From the NCBI GenBank assembly GCA_022497145.1, contig MU385855.1, positions 806,001-870,000 on the forward strand: DNA of 64,000 nucleotides. The letters are read 5' to 3'. Of this stretch, positions 47,646 through 59,150 are shown one piece after another (the first letter of the stretch is position 1; every line of letters begins with the position of its first letter). A program made the translations under genes and the position numbers. The notes under the pieces were generated by a model. It had not been told where the DNA came from and searched no databases. It saw only the letters and a list, made by a program, of their open reading frames with translations. The DNA comes from Rostrohypoxylon terebratum (Eukaryota; Ascomycota; Sordariomycetes; Xylariales; Hypoxylaceae).

Positions 47646-50026
47646 ATGTCGTGAGTGACGATAGTCTCGTACTTTATATTCTGCGCGTTCGGTTCACCAA
47701 TTGACTTTTTCGAAATAGTCGAAGGCATTCACAAACTCCATATCCCGGCATACGCCATCGCAGCCATACCGGCCCTATCTCGGTTCAAGACAGCTACACA
47801 GACGACGAGGACGAGAGACCTAGTGGAGGGTCGCACGATCACGACGACGAGTGGTCGGACGAATACAGCACTGAGGAGGACGAAGAAGAAGAAGACGATT
47901 ACGACGAGGAGGACGACATAGACCCAGAAGACTCAGCTTCAACTAACCCCGCTGCGAGGCGTCGCCACGAGACTCGTGCCTCCTCACGTTCTGCATCTCA
48001 GCAGCACAGAAGCGTCGCACACAGACCACCTTCCCACTACGACCCTCGGCAACCGCCGAACACATCTACCCTGGATTCATCGTACGACGACTATTACGCC
48101 CGGGGGGGTTATCCGGGCGGCCCATACTACGGCGGTGCTCCGGGTGGTCGAGGCGGTTACCAGCAGAGCCACGTAGGGGGTTATGGCAACCCCTTTGGCG
48201 GCAATGGCCAGGTTGTGCCATACGGTCCCCCCAACGCCAACTATCAAAACCCCTTCGCTCCCACGCCGATGAATGGAAATGGCGGCAATTATTTTGGCAA
48301 TGATCCTAGGTGGCCGCCACCAGGTAACGAGATGATGCCCTTCGGCGGCGGTGGGCAAAACTACTTCGGTGGTCCCCAATATCCACTGCCGCATGGTATG
48401 GCACAGTATCAATGGTCTCCCCCACCACCACCACCAACTGATGTTGGTGCACCTCGAACACCCGCTCCGGAGCCTCCACCAGCCCCCAAACCAGACCCCG
48501 AGAAGGAAGCTATGAAGAAGAAGCTGGCTGAGATCGAAGCTGAGCAGAAGAGAAAAGAGGCTGAAGCCAAGCAGAAAGAGCTCGAGGCCCAAATTAGAAA
48601 AGAGGCAGAGATGGCCTTCCAGCTTAGAATGGATCAAATAAAGAGGGAAGAGGAGGCTAGGGCAGAAGAAAGGAAGATTGCCCTAGAGAAGGCTAAAAAA
48701 GAGATCGAGGAAGCAAAGAAGGCCGCGGAACTCGCAGCACGAGAAGCCATAGAGAATGAGAGAAAGGCCGAGGCGGAGAGGAAAAAAAGAGAACAAGAGG
48801 CTCTGGAAATGGCGGAACGGAAAGCCCGCGATAGGTTAGAGGCCGAGAGGAAAGCCGAAGCAGAGAGGCAAAAGAAGGAGGCGGAAGCCTTGGCTCGTGC
48901 AGAAGCTGCTGCTCAGGCTAGGGTAGAAGCCGCTATCAGACAGGCAGAGGAGAAGAAGGAGAAGGCTGCAAAAGAAGCGGCGGAAGCGGCAGCACAGCGA
49001 GAGAAGTTTGAAAAGGAAGCTAAGGAGAAAGCTGAATTCGAGGCTCGCAAAAAGGTCGAGGCCGAAGAGGCGGCCAAGGTCGCAGCCGCAAAGAAGGCCG
49101 CAGAAGAGCTCGCTAGGCAAAAGCAAATAGAGGAAGATGCAAAAATTAAGGCCGAATTCGAGGCTCGCAAGAAACTCGAGGACGAGAAAAAGAAAGAGGA
49201 GGAAGCCAAAGCTGCCGAGGAAGCTAAGAAGAAGGAGGAAGAAGCGGCTAGGAAGAAACTGGTAGACGAAGTTAAGGCAAAGGCAGAGGAGGCGCTGAAT
49301 AAGAAAGAGAAGGCACCTATCCGATTCAAGGATGCTGTCGGGAGAAAATTCAGCTTCCCTTTTAATCTATGTCAAACGTGGCAGGTTAGTAGTAATGGCT
49401 TGTTGGCTTGACCCGAGGACGATATACTAACTTGTCTTACCTAGGGCATGGAAGAACTCATCAAGCAGGCGTTTATCCACGTCGACGTCATTGGCCCTCA
49501 CGTCCAGGCTGGGCATTATGATCTCATCGGTCCAAATGGCGAGATCATTCTCCCTCAGGTGTGGGAGAAGGTAATTACGCCGGATTGGGCCATCACAATG
49601 CATATGTGGCCGATGGACCAGCGTCCCGGTCCTCCAGGAGGAGTACGTCCTGGAGCTATGCCGGGGGCCCAACAAATGCCCGGTCGATTCCCCCACGCGC
49701 CCCGAGGCATGCCGATGATGGGAGGTCGTCAAGCCGGCCCCCCTCCCCCACCAGTGGGTCACGCGGCCGGCATGGGCATGGGCGGTGGTATGCCGAGACC
49801 AGGCATGCCCCAACAAGCTGCTGGGATACCAACAAACGTGCAAGTCGTAGGAGTTCACAAACATCCTAGCGGTACTAAAAAGGCGAAGCCAAAGTCGAGT
49901 GGGGTGCTTGGTTGGATAGGGGGAGGCGCTGGAAAATCCTCTAAAACCAAAAGGTCAGTACCATCTCTTTTACTCCACTTCATTTCAACTAACAGGTTGA
50001 TTTCTAACAATAGGCCCAGACGATAA
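47646..50026 (+). CDS. Coiled-coil protein with C-terminal ubiquitin-like (ULD) domain
   Basis: Predicted 730 aa, exons 47646-47650, 47719-49384, 49445-49953 and 50014-50026. The first coding exon is five nt (ATG TC), and the spliced start reads MSRRHSQTPYPG. Order: a short basic N terminus, an acidic stretch (about 30-75), a Gly/Tyr/Pro/Asn-rich region (about 110-240), a charged Lys/Glu/Ala coiled coil (about 255-530), a compact domain, and a Met/Gly/Pro-rich tail. The compact domain runs from FKDAVGRKFSFPFNLCQTWQ to GHYDLIGPNGEIILPQVWE and MHMWPM. It resembles a fungal ubiquitin-like ULD domain as recalled. Function is unknown. The last intron is 60 nt and in frame, so retention adds 20 residues before the same stop. 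Confidence 0.82.
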
Positions 50027-50831
50027 AAATTTTTATTCCCTACGATAGGATTCGAGGCACTAAGGCGACCGTTCCTCTCAACTTTTATACAATGCCTTTC
50101 TTGCTAGAACACCAGTCCCTCACCCCAGTCCGGTTTCTCCTGTTTGGTTTTTGAGGAGTTTTTCGCGCTGGCCTTCGATAACTGATTCTGCATTATACCC
50201 CGGCTCGAGATGAGATTATCTTTCAAAGCGGCATTTTCGCGGGCTTTTCCTTCGAGCGTCCATTGTGGGCAACGTCATAATCCAGGACCAATTTATTTTC
50301 ACTTCGATGCGGTAGACCTGTATAATTTTGATCACTGCCGGATCGTATTTTTCTTTTTGTTTACATTTACACTATATTCTTTTACATGAGATGGTGTGTT
50401 GAACGTCGAGAATGACGAGATGTACGAGACGGGAAGACAAGTATATGGATATTTGTCCGAGATGACGAGCATTTACTTGGCATTTGACTGACCATATTCT
50501 CGGACGGCGTCGTGATTGAGAAAGATTGGGCGAGACAAAGATACATCGGACTTGATCTATTACATATCTGAATTAGGAGTTATGATAGGGTAGGTATTGA
50601 ATTGAGAATTGAAACTTGACGTGCCTCTTTGATTGATCGTGGAAATTCATTTATGATCTCGGGACTCTGTTTTGGATATTGATACAGAGCGTATTGTGAA
50701 CAGCCAATTCTGAATTATGGCCAGTAGCCCTTCTATACCGGACCTCACCTATTCATGAATCGTCCCATCGCTTAATAGTACATAGTACATCGTTACATCG
50801 TATCGACATGAGCGATTCGCGAACCCCTTCG
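50027..50831. other. Convergent 3' region ULD protein/COQ10
   Basis: About 800 bp, AT-rich toward the middle; no gene seen. Confidence 0.6.
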
Positions 50832-51587
50832 TTACCGCGAAACTTGCGCACGCTTACTCTCTTTTTCCCTTCCTGGTTCTCCTAATACCTGCCTCGCTCG
50901 CCCGACAAACGCCTCCACCATAATCGGGGCCACCTTGTCGGCTACAGCCGAGCTCACGGCCATGTACAGCGGATTCGCGAACTGGTAGCGGATACTCAGG
51001 CGCACGTCGCTCCACTCCTCTCCGCCCGTCCCGGCCGGCGTGACCGTCCATCGCGTCACGAGACTCTTGAATACGCCGCCATCCCCGGACCCGGACCCGG
51101 TTCTGGGTACGGGATCCGGGCCGGCGTCGACGAGACCGTACTTTTGTAGGTCCGAGGCGGGGATCGTGGTGCGCGCGTCCCCGCTTATGGCTTCGACTAT
51201 GCCTTGCGAGGGGATGCAGAACAGGCGCGAGGTGTAGGTCTCTTGGATGCCGCCCCAGCCGGCGGTTAGGTCGGCGCGGGTGGGCCAACGACGGGGCGGT
51301 GGTGTGGGGGAGGAGGTAGAGGGGGAGGCAGAGGGGGAGGGGGTGGTCCAGTGCGTCACTCGGGAGGTCTGGCAGTAGGGCAGGAAGCAGACGTAGGAGT
51401 CGACGTCGGCGATCAGGTTGTAGAGGTGCGTGTGTCGGTACGGCAGACGCCGGGATGCGGTTAAGGTTTGTGGCGGAGGGGAGGGGAGGGTTATGAAGGT
51501 TCGTCGCTTGTTCGGGGGGAGTGATTGGCGGATTGATATTGGGAACCGCGGTGGAGAGGGGAGCCGGAGGGTGCGTGCTGTCGACAT
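50832..51587 (-). CDS. COQ10: Coenzyme Q-binding protein Coq10 (START domain)
   Basis: Intronless, 251 aa. An Arg- and Ser-rich N terminus (about 1-45, RTLRLPSPPRFPISIRQS) looks like a mitochondrial presequence. The START/polyketide-cyclase fold follows: LYNLIADVDSYVCFLPYC, ADLTAGWGGIQETYTSRL and SIRYQFANPLYMAVSSAVADKVAPIMVEAF. Coq10 binds ubiquinone in the inner membrane and supports its delivery to respiratory complexes. Two low-complexity inserts (Ser/Pro near 82-100 and Gly/Ser/Asp near 155-170) lengthen the protein relative to yeast. The coding sequence is distinctly G+C-rich. Confidence 0.9.
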   Translation of the reverse strand: MSTARTLRLPSPPRFPISIRQSLPPNKRRTFITLPSPPPQTLTASRRLPYRHTHLYNLIADVDSYVCFLPYCQTSRVTHWTTPSPSASPSTSSPTPPPRRWPTRADLTAGWGGIQETYTSRLFCIPSQGIVEAISGDARTTIPASDLQKYGLVDAGPDPVPRTGSGSGDGGVFKSLVTRWTVTPAGTGGEEWSDVRLSIRYQFANPLYMAVSSAVADKVAPIMVEAFVGRARQVLGEPGREKESKRAQVSR

Positions 51588-52033
51588 CGGGAGGGTCGGT
51601 TTGAAGGTTGAGGGTTGAGGGTTGGGTGGTAAAGAGAGGCACTAAGATTGGAACAAACTCTATGAAGTCTATAATAATTCCATTCTATATGATTCTCACT
51701 TTTATTCGTCTATGAGTGAAGACACAATGGGCAAATTTGGGGCGGTAACGAACGTCAAGATTTTGATGCCATGTTCAAAGATGGTGACGTCTGAACTTTT
51801 GAACTCGGATCAGCCATAAAAAAGGTGCCGACCTTGACCATTACCTTAGATTATCGATAAGGACTCGAGCTTATCTTATCAGCTACACCGTACTAGTAGT
51901 GGATCCGCCTTAAAATTTCCCTTTTTTTTTTCTTACTCCCCCTCCAAAACTTAATCCTATTGTTCAATGTTCAACTGTTCCATTGTCCGTCCACTTCTCC
52001 CATAAGCTCTAGGATTCACACCCAGTTCCTAGT
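51588..52033. promoter_or_regulatory. Divergent promoter COQ10/TRM140
   Basis: About 445 bp, with T-rich tract 51919-51932. No distinct TATA box recognised. Confidence 0.4.
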
Positions 52034-53427
52034 ATGCTAGGGAGGGGACGCCTTCAGATCCAAACGTGTAAATTCGTGAAGAGCTTTTTCCGACAAGGGC
52101 CTGCATTACGATACTCCGCAATGGCATCCGCGACAGTTGATCAGGCGCCTACGCCGGTAGACGAGTTGTCGGCCGAGGTCTCTGCGTTGAAGGTGCAAGA
52201 GGAAAAGGTTGCCACGACCGAATTGCCTCCGCACCGGAGTCACGATCCTAAGAATAACACGAGGAGAAGCGATCCGTTCCAATTTGGACAGCGCGTCCTT
52301 CAGGAAGACGATGATATCTTCGAGTTCAATGCGTGGGATCATGTGGAGACTGACGACGCCTACAAGGAATACGCAGAGCAGCAGTACACCATGCAGCGAG
52401 AGTCGCCAGTCTCCGACTTCGACAAGAGTGAGTCGTCATGCTTCTCATTCTCTCCCTCGTGTTCTGTGATGATACCCAAAATGCATAGTTCATCTGAATC
52501 TATGTGATGACAACTACCATCAAATTAGTCTTTCGCTCCCATCTGATGTATCTTACCTATACAACTTCGATATTACTATCTTTAAGTTGAGACCGCAGCT
52601 AACAAAGCTCGATTACAGATAGATTTAACTCGGACCCCGCGAAGTGGTGGAATCTCTTCTATAAGAATAACACTGCTAATTTCTTCAAGAACCGCAAGTG
52701 GTTACAACATGAGTTCCCCATCCTTGCCAAGCTTACCGCCGAAGACGCGGGTCCGGCCACGATACTGGAAATAGGTGCTGGTGCTGGCAACACCGCGTTC
52801 CCCATCCTAGCCAACAACAAGAACCCCAAGCTGAAAGTGCATGCTTGTGACTTCTCCAAGAACGCCGTCGAGGTGATGCGTAATCATGAAGAATATAACA
52901 CGGACTTCATGCAAGCCGACGTATGGGATGCCGCAAGTGAGGGGCTCCCTCCCGGCCTCGAGGAGGGCAGCGTAGACGTCGTCTTCATGATCTTCATATT
53001 CTCGGCGCTGTCCCCGAAACAGTGGGAGCAAGCTGTCCGGAACGTCCACCGGGTTCTCAAACCAGGCGGTGAGGTATGCTTCCGCGACTACGGCAGAGGT
53101 GATTTGGCCCAGGTCCGTTTCAAGAAAGGACGATACCTGGAAGAAAACTTCTACATCAGGGGTGATGGCACGCGAGTTTACTTCTTCGAGAAGGAAGAGC
53201 TTGAACAGATATGGTCCGGAAAACGGGCAGTTAATGAAAAAGGGGCAGAGGGCGAAGAAGCTACGAGCTCCGAGGAGTCAAAGGCAGAGGTAGAGGCTGA
53301 CCAAGACCAAGAGCACGGTTTGTTTAAAATAGAGCAGCTCGGCGTTGATAGACGCATGGTGGTAAATAGAGCGCGGCGGATCAAGATGTACCGCTGCTGG
53401 ATCCAAGGCCACTTTCGAAAGAAATAG
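52034..53427 (+). CDS. TRM140: tRNA (cytosine-32-N3)-methyltransferase Trm140 (METTL2/METTL8 family)
   Basis: Predicted 400 aa from the first ATG, or 371 aa from the ATG at 52121 (MASATVDQ). Exons are 52034-52427 and 52619-53427. The 191-nt intron, long for this window, encodes a C/D snoRNA. The class I methyltransferase domain includes FDKNRFNSDPAKWWNLFYKN, SAM-binding ILEIGAGAGNTAFPIL, ACDFSKNAVEVM and VLKPGGEVCFRDYGRGDLAQ. It installs m3C at position 32 of Thr and Ser tRNAs. The extra 29 residues of the long form are basic and hydroxylated (LGRGRLQIQTCKFVKSFFRQ), so a mitochondrial form is possible. There is an insertion of Glu/Ala low complexity near aa 325-345. Confidence 0.9.
52466..52546 (+). 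ncRNA. C/D-box snoRNA within the TRM140 intron (U18-like D' guide)
   Basis: The order is box C GTGATGA (52466-52472), D' CTGA (52494-52497), C' GTGATGA (52504-52510) and D CTGA (52543-52546), total 81 nt. The D' guide GCATAGTTCA is complementary to the conserved LSU rRNA stretch UGAACUAUGC. The fifth-base rule puts methylation on its second A of GAAC, the site I recall for U18 (yeast A649). The D guide (52524-52539) pairs 16 bp with GGGGCGAAAGACUAAU of LSU rRNA, with one G-U. The terminal stem is weak. Boxes and guides are seen; rRNA matching is from memory. Confidence 0.8.
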
Positions 53428-53552
53428 AGAATATCTTGTCAAACGCATTGCTGCTTTCCGATACGTGATATTTCTATTCCCTTTTCGATCTTGTGATATT
53501 AATATGGTACTTTGAGAGTTAAGTCTTCAACTACATGGCCTTCTAACACGAC

Positions 53553-54962
53553 CTACGCACCCAATACCTCAACCAGCTTCTGTCTCTCCGAAGCATCGAA
53601 TCCCACGCTATCAAAGTACCCCTCGATACCCCCGTACTTCACGTCTATGTGCTCGACTACGCGATCCACGAAATCTGGCGACGCGTCCCCCCACTCGGCC
53701 GTCAACCCGATCTCCCGGATCTCCTTCATCCGCGTCTCCCGCTCGGACGACAGGCCTGCGGTCGACAGCATGTAGTCGTGGTCTATCGCCGAGGCGGGCA
53801 CGGACAGAATCATCAAGATCAGGGCGATTATCAGACCAGTGCGGTCTTTGCCCTGCGTACAGTGTACTAGGAGAGGCGTGCTGGAGGGGGCGAGGAGGGT
53901 GCGCAGGGTCTGGGTTTTTGGTAAGCAAGGGATTGGTATTAGGGGAGTGGAGAGAGAGGGGGGGAAGGGGGAAGGGGGAAGGGAAGGGGGGGCTTACGTC
54001 GGCGATCTCAGCGCCGGACTGATCGATGGTCACCAGACCCAGACCGACGAGCCCGCGCGGGAGAAGCACCTCTCTGCTTATGAGGCTGATGGCTTCGACG
54101 CGGTAGCCGAGAGCGAAGAGGATGATGAGTTTGCTGGTGGTGGCGCTGGTGTTAATTACCGGAGATTGCATACCTAGGTCCTAGGTACATATAGATAGGT
54201 ATATATTATATGTATCTTTATCTCTACCAGCCAGCCTACCTAGCTAGCGTCGAAAAAAGCCACGGACACAGGAAGACTCACAAGTAATTCCACCACGAGA
54301 GCTGGCCCACGACGTACTTCTCGAACCGCCGGCCCGTCACCTTGACCTGCTGGTAGCGCACCCCCGGGATCTGGACGGGTCCGTCCGCGTCGGCGTCTGA
54401 TAGATCAGTCTGTGAGGCTTGGCGCTTCTCGGCTTGCTTTAGATGCTCGGTTCTGTTGGTGCGTTAATGGAAACTCCCATGTATGTGCGTGGGGGGTGGA
54501 AGTGAAAAGTGGGAGGTGACACAGGAGTGGCGTTGGCGTTGGCGCTGGCTTACTTGGTCCGGAGATCCACGACCGTCTTGATGCCAAGCTCATCCCTGAG
54601 CCTCTTGCGGTCCGCGGGGGACGCCTCGTCTGCGAGTTGGGTGTTAGTCCGACGGATACTTGCGAGATCTGATAGATGGCCTAGGCCCTAGAGTAGGTAC
54701 CTAGGTCCTAGGTAGTGAATAGGTAGGCAGGCGGGAGGGTTAAATTGCTTCTAACCTGGTCGTGCGGATCGGTACAGGACGCCTTCTCGAACTAGCCTAC
54801 ACCGATTATGAAATAGTCAAATTATCAGGTCATGGGTCTTCAGCCACAACACGGCACGGCACGGTGCATGAGAGGAGTCTCAGCTTACTTCCGTCCAAGA
54901 TGATCGTTCACCGTCTTCCCGACGTCCCGGAAGTTCAGGATGTTGTCGAAGGTGATTGTCAT
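53553..54962 (-). CDS. Tyrosine-protein phosphatase (Y_phosphatase3 type)
   Basis: Predicted 284 aa in six exons: 54889-54962, 54756-54796, 54554-54629, 54282-54452, 53998-54133 and 53553-53909. It begins MTITFDNILNFRDVGKTVND and continues GVLYRSARP and TVVDLRT. The catalytic loop is HCTQGKDRTG (Cys about 183, Arg about 189), the CX5R signature of protein or lipid phosphatases of this family. A middle segment (KLIILFALGYRVEAISLISR) is hydrophobic and conserved in the family. The substrate is unknown. Five introns in 855 coding nt is the highest density in the window. Introns 2 and 4 (54630-54755 and 54134-54281) each hold an identical 15-nt CCTAGGT element. Confidence 0.85.
54172..54186. repeat. 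Dispersed 15-nt element, copy in phosphatase intron 4
   Basis: Sequence ACCTAGGTCCTAGGT, a near-palindrome made of two CCTAGGT units. An identical copy is at 54699-54713. Shorter or one-off copies are at 3470-3484 (inverted), 4402-4413, 10584-10597 and 45951-45961. Confidence 0.85.
54699..54713. repeat. Dispersed 15-nt element, copy in phosphatase intron 2
   Basis: Exact second copy of ACCTAGGTCCTAGGT, in a different intron of the same gene. It is preceded by a related CCTAGGCCCTAG at 54680-54691. Confidence 0.85.
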
Positions 54963-55440
54963 TTTACTCCCATTAGTGGATTAAATTGGTCTTCGTATAA
55001 TGAGTAGTATTTATAGGGGAAATTATATAGGTATGTATGGCGGTTTATAATGTGAAGAGGCTGGGTGATGATGGCGATTACTGAGTCTGAGGATGTGTGA
55101 CACTGTGACTTACTGATCTACATGCATGTACTGCCTATGCAATTAAGACAAAATAGTAGCTATGGTTAAGCACATCTTTCGCGTTTATCCGTTAGTCCGG
55201 TCTCTGGTCGACGGGCTCCCTAGCGAAGCAGACACCCGTAAACATCCATATGATGATTGCACGAGGAGTCTCTAGGTAGGTAATTCTTAATGTCTAAAGG
55301 AGTATCACATTTGGGAAATACTGAGATGGAGGCATGGCAAGGCCAATCATTTTTTTCCCCTATTTAGTTTTAACCCCCTAAAATAAATGAAGGAACGTTT
55401 GGGGTTCACTCCGTTCAGTCCGGTATTATCTGATACTCGA
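54963..55440. other. Intergenic, upstream of the phosphatase and downstream of the Ppo gene
   Basis: About 480 bp, no gene. A chance set of C/D-like boxes at 55065-55116 is too short to call. Confidence 0.55.
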
Positions 55441-58400
55441 TCAAGACTTGTTCAACAACTCGTTCTTGCGCTTCTGGATTGTGTGGTAATACTGGAGCAA
55501 GCCCGGAGTTGCGCCCGGCTGCTCCTTGCCCTTGAAGTTACCTAGTCCTCGGCCGTTGAAATGAAGTTTCCAAGCTATTAGAAAATTAGTGTCTGTGGTG
55601 TAGATGAATTGGTGTGTTTAGAGAGGGTGAACTTACTACTAGCTTCGAAGCAAAGGTAGGACCAGCTATCATTGAGATAGTTTGTCTCGGTGCCCACCTT
55701 GATCGTCTTTACCTTACCCATCTCGCCCGGTGCGGGGCGTAGCTCCTTGAGGTCGGCCGCGAGCTTCACCATTCCAGTGATGAAGGATCGAGCTATCTCC
55801 TTAGCAAGACATTCATGTTGGCCATAGCTGAAAGAGCTGACGGGACCTATCTGACGGTGAGGGTCAAATTCGTGAGCGTTGGGGACCTCCGCCGGGTTAC
55901 GTCCGGCCTCGCCCTATGATCTAGTTAGTAACCTAGGTAACTACTATTTGAGAGTTCTAGTGAAGCAAGTGCAACGATACTATGTGGGAGAACTTACAAG
56001 CAACATAACCACGAGATTGCCCGGCTCGACGGTTTGGCCATCAAGTGTAGCTGGTTGCGTCGCAACCCTCATGTTGCGCTGCGTGCTCGTGAGACGCTGG
56101 GCCTCGAGCACGTACGAGTAGAGCTCCTTGTCGTTGTTGTCCTTCGCGAGATTCTGAACTTCATTCCAAATATGCTCGTTCTCCTTGCGGAGGAAGAACT
56201 CCATGACTTCGTAAAACTAAGAAAGGATTAGCACGATAAATTATATTTATCAAGGTACAAGTACTTACCGCAGTAACTGGGACGCCGATGCCACCGAAGG
56301 CATTGAGCCACATAGAGTCGGTCACTTTCTCAGCGGAATATCCCTGCGCTAGCAGCTCCTTGGCTAACTTATAACCACAAGAGCGCAGCGAGTCTGTCCG
56401 GAGATCGTGTTTTCGAAACAGGTCGTTGACTGTATTGGTCACTACTTTGAATCCTAGGCTGTGAGATACCTCGTCGATGAGCTTGCGGTTTGTATCGATG
56501 ATGGATTTAAGCCCTTCCTGTGCGCGGCGGCGGCGGTTCCAGGATTGAGCTGGGTCGGTGTTGTTCACGCCCCATGTGCGGATGTCGAGTAGTTTCCCGT
56601 ATAACTCGGCAACGCCGAAAGTTCCGTTCGGATTCTCATCGGTCTTCAAATCCATATAGAAGAGATCGGCGAGGAGTTGCGTATTCAATGGGATGGCGAC
56701 ATCTCGAATGAGATCGATTTGGTCCAATCCCTCTTTGAGAGTGAATCTCTCCTTTTCGATCAGCTCGTATCCGACACGTTGAACGAACTGGTTGACTGCA
56801 GTCGACAAATTCGGAATCTTCTGTATCGCTTTGAGGGTAGTAGCGCGGTCATCGAAATTGCGCTGCTCGTCGCCTGCAAGCATGTACCAGCTGAAGTCTT
56901 TCTTGCCGGGGAAGAGGCTGTTGAGGGCTGGAAGCCAGGGTACGACGAATTGCTTAGGTTGACCGAGCGTCTTCTTGATAGACTCGCTCGTGAAGACTAC
57001 AATACTCTTCCTCGGGGGCTGCGGGTCATCGAGGGTATACTGGTCAATGGTGCCCAATTCTTTGGCAATTTCCTCATTTGCCTTCTTGGTGTACATCGGT
57101 TGCATCACAGCCACCGAATTGTAGGGGAACCATCCGGGAACACCGCGTTGGATGAGCTTATACAACATCGACCCACCAAGAGTCTTGTTATCAGATTGAA
57201 CCTCATTGTAACCCCAGCTAGTCAAGTTTGAAACTGTGTAATCGAGAGTGTTGAACCTATCTGATCGTACAAGTGTGACGGCATCAGACAGCACAGCTCG
57301 TCCGACCGAGTAGGTGGGGGATATGCCACATCCTGCATTCCTGATTGGTTTAGCATCCTCAATCATCATACCCGGGTAGAGTTCTACCATGTCGGGGTCA
57401 GTGTACAACTTCTCAAGGATATTGGCAATCTCAGGTTCCGAATTGATGTCAGTGAATTTTTCATATCTCTTCAGTCCAAAGAATTCCCGGAACTCGTTCA
57501 GCGATGCAACTTGCCACTTTCGGGCCTGATTGATACCCAGAACCTCGATGATTTTCAACGCCTTTGGTATAGTGCGAGCACCGAAAACACCGGCTGGATC
57601 ATCCATTGCCTCTTTGAGAATGCGTACGAGGTCCTCATTTTTGAATGTGCCATCTGCTTGACGCTTGATGTCGCCAAACTCGCGTTTGCTAGGATCCGGG
57701 TCAATACTCCGCTCATAATTGAGCAGGGCGAGACCAAAGTCCTCTAAACTGACACTTGATAGGTCCTTTGGCTGATTATCAGGAGGGAAGAGCTTAAGGA
57801 AGAAGTCATTCATCCAACGCTCGTCTTTCTTGGAGATACAGGAATGGAATCTGTACAACAAATTGAATTCAGCGCTGACTTGGTTACCGACGCCACGCGG
57901 TGCGCCCTCGCCATCGAATGCTTTAATTTCGACGCGCGGATCAAGGGTCCAGTCACTCTTGGAGTGGTGTGTGTTGGTAATGGCACGAAGATAATCGTGT
58001 AGGGATATGTTGATGTACAATCCGCCAACGATCAAACGAGCTACATTGAAGAGGTCATGGTCTTGTCTAGCAAGGGCGCGAGCCTTCTCCTCTGGGGTAG
58101 CGTTGTCTTTTCCATCACACTCAAGAGTGAATCGACCGTTCTCATTGATCTGCAGCAAGACATCGCAGACATAGTTGTGGAAGCGGCTGTAGAGGACCAG
58201 CATCACATTCACTCCCGCAGGTTGTCCGATCAGCCGTTTCTCATGGAAGGTATCAGGCTTCAGTTTACCCCCCTTCATGGTACGGACCTCTAATTGATCC
58301 TTGAGAGACGAGCCATACAATGGCGCAAGATCAAGATAAGACGATGTGTCGGACCTGTTTGGGTCTGTGCGGTTTGTGCGGAAAATATCATGGATGATGA

Positions 58401-59150
58401 TGGAAGCATGATAGAAGAACATGGCTGAGATTCCAGCTGGATTCTCTATAAAGTGCTGGTCATCACGAGCCATCAACAGGTCGAATAGGAGACCTGGATC
58501 AGGCTTGACTCCGTGAAGACGTTTGGTGTTCCTGACCGTCTTAGCATAGGGAGCGCCAGCCCTCCCTAAGTTTGGTTGTATTGGGTTGTTGTAGCTTCCA
58601 TCAGGTGTCCGGTAGTGGTGAAGACCGTCGGGTGCTTGTGGGACATGCTCACGCAAAGTGACATCGCTGTCCGGCACCTTGAACTCGATCGAGTTGTAGG
58701 TCTTGGAGTCGGACTTCTGTGATTCTTGGGGGGTGACAACCTCATACTTGACGTCGCCGCCGAGGTAACTGAGTGGTGGGTGTTGAAGATTATCCCAAAG
58801 GGTATCGATGAGTTTGTTGGTGAGCTGAGTCCTAATCTTAGAATCGGAGGGTAGGGATGTGAGAATGCCGATCAAGAGTTCGGTATTCCTGTTGCTTGTT
58901 AGAGTCGCCCGCCTATGTGGTCTCAAATGGCGGTGCCCTTTGCTTACCCCTTTTTGTCATCAAGAGGTCCCTTCGACACCAATTCCTGGAGAAGACTAGC
59001 GATTTGCTTAGGAGACGCCTCTTTTCGAAGGCCGCCACAATCTTTCAAGATATCGTTGGCAAGCTTCAATGGATCAGCAAAGATATCAGCATCTTTGTCG
59101 TCGTCCCCGTAAGCCTCGCCGGCCTGGAACTTGGTTTCAAAATTTGACAT
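55441..59150 (-). CDS. ppoA: Psi-producing oxygenase / linoleate diol synthase (dioxygenase-P450 fusion)
   Basis: Predicted 1150 aa, exons 58948-59150, 56269-58888, 55998-56216, 55637-55913 and 55441-55574. The N-terminal heme peroxidase-type dioxygenase has a distal His in IIIHDIFRT (about 234), a Ca-site-like SYLDLAPLYG, and catalytic Tyr and proximal His in YRFHSCIS (about 413 and 416). The C-terminal P450 domain keeps ExxR (EAQRL) and the heme cysteine in FSYGQHECLAKE (about 1049), so both activities look intact, unlike Ppo proteins that lost the P450 cysteine. The reaction expected is 8-hydroperoxidation of linoleic or oleic acid followed by isomerisation to a diol. These oxylipins act in sporulation and host signalling. 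Which diol is made cannot be read. An upstream Met at 59174 is possible. Confidence 0.93.

Noticed and set aside
55065..55116. C/D-like boxes GTGATGA and CTGA
   Set aside because: Only 52 nt long, several stray CTGA motifs, and no guide matching rRNA that I recognise.
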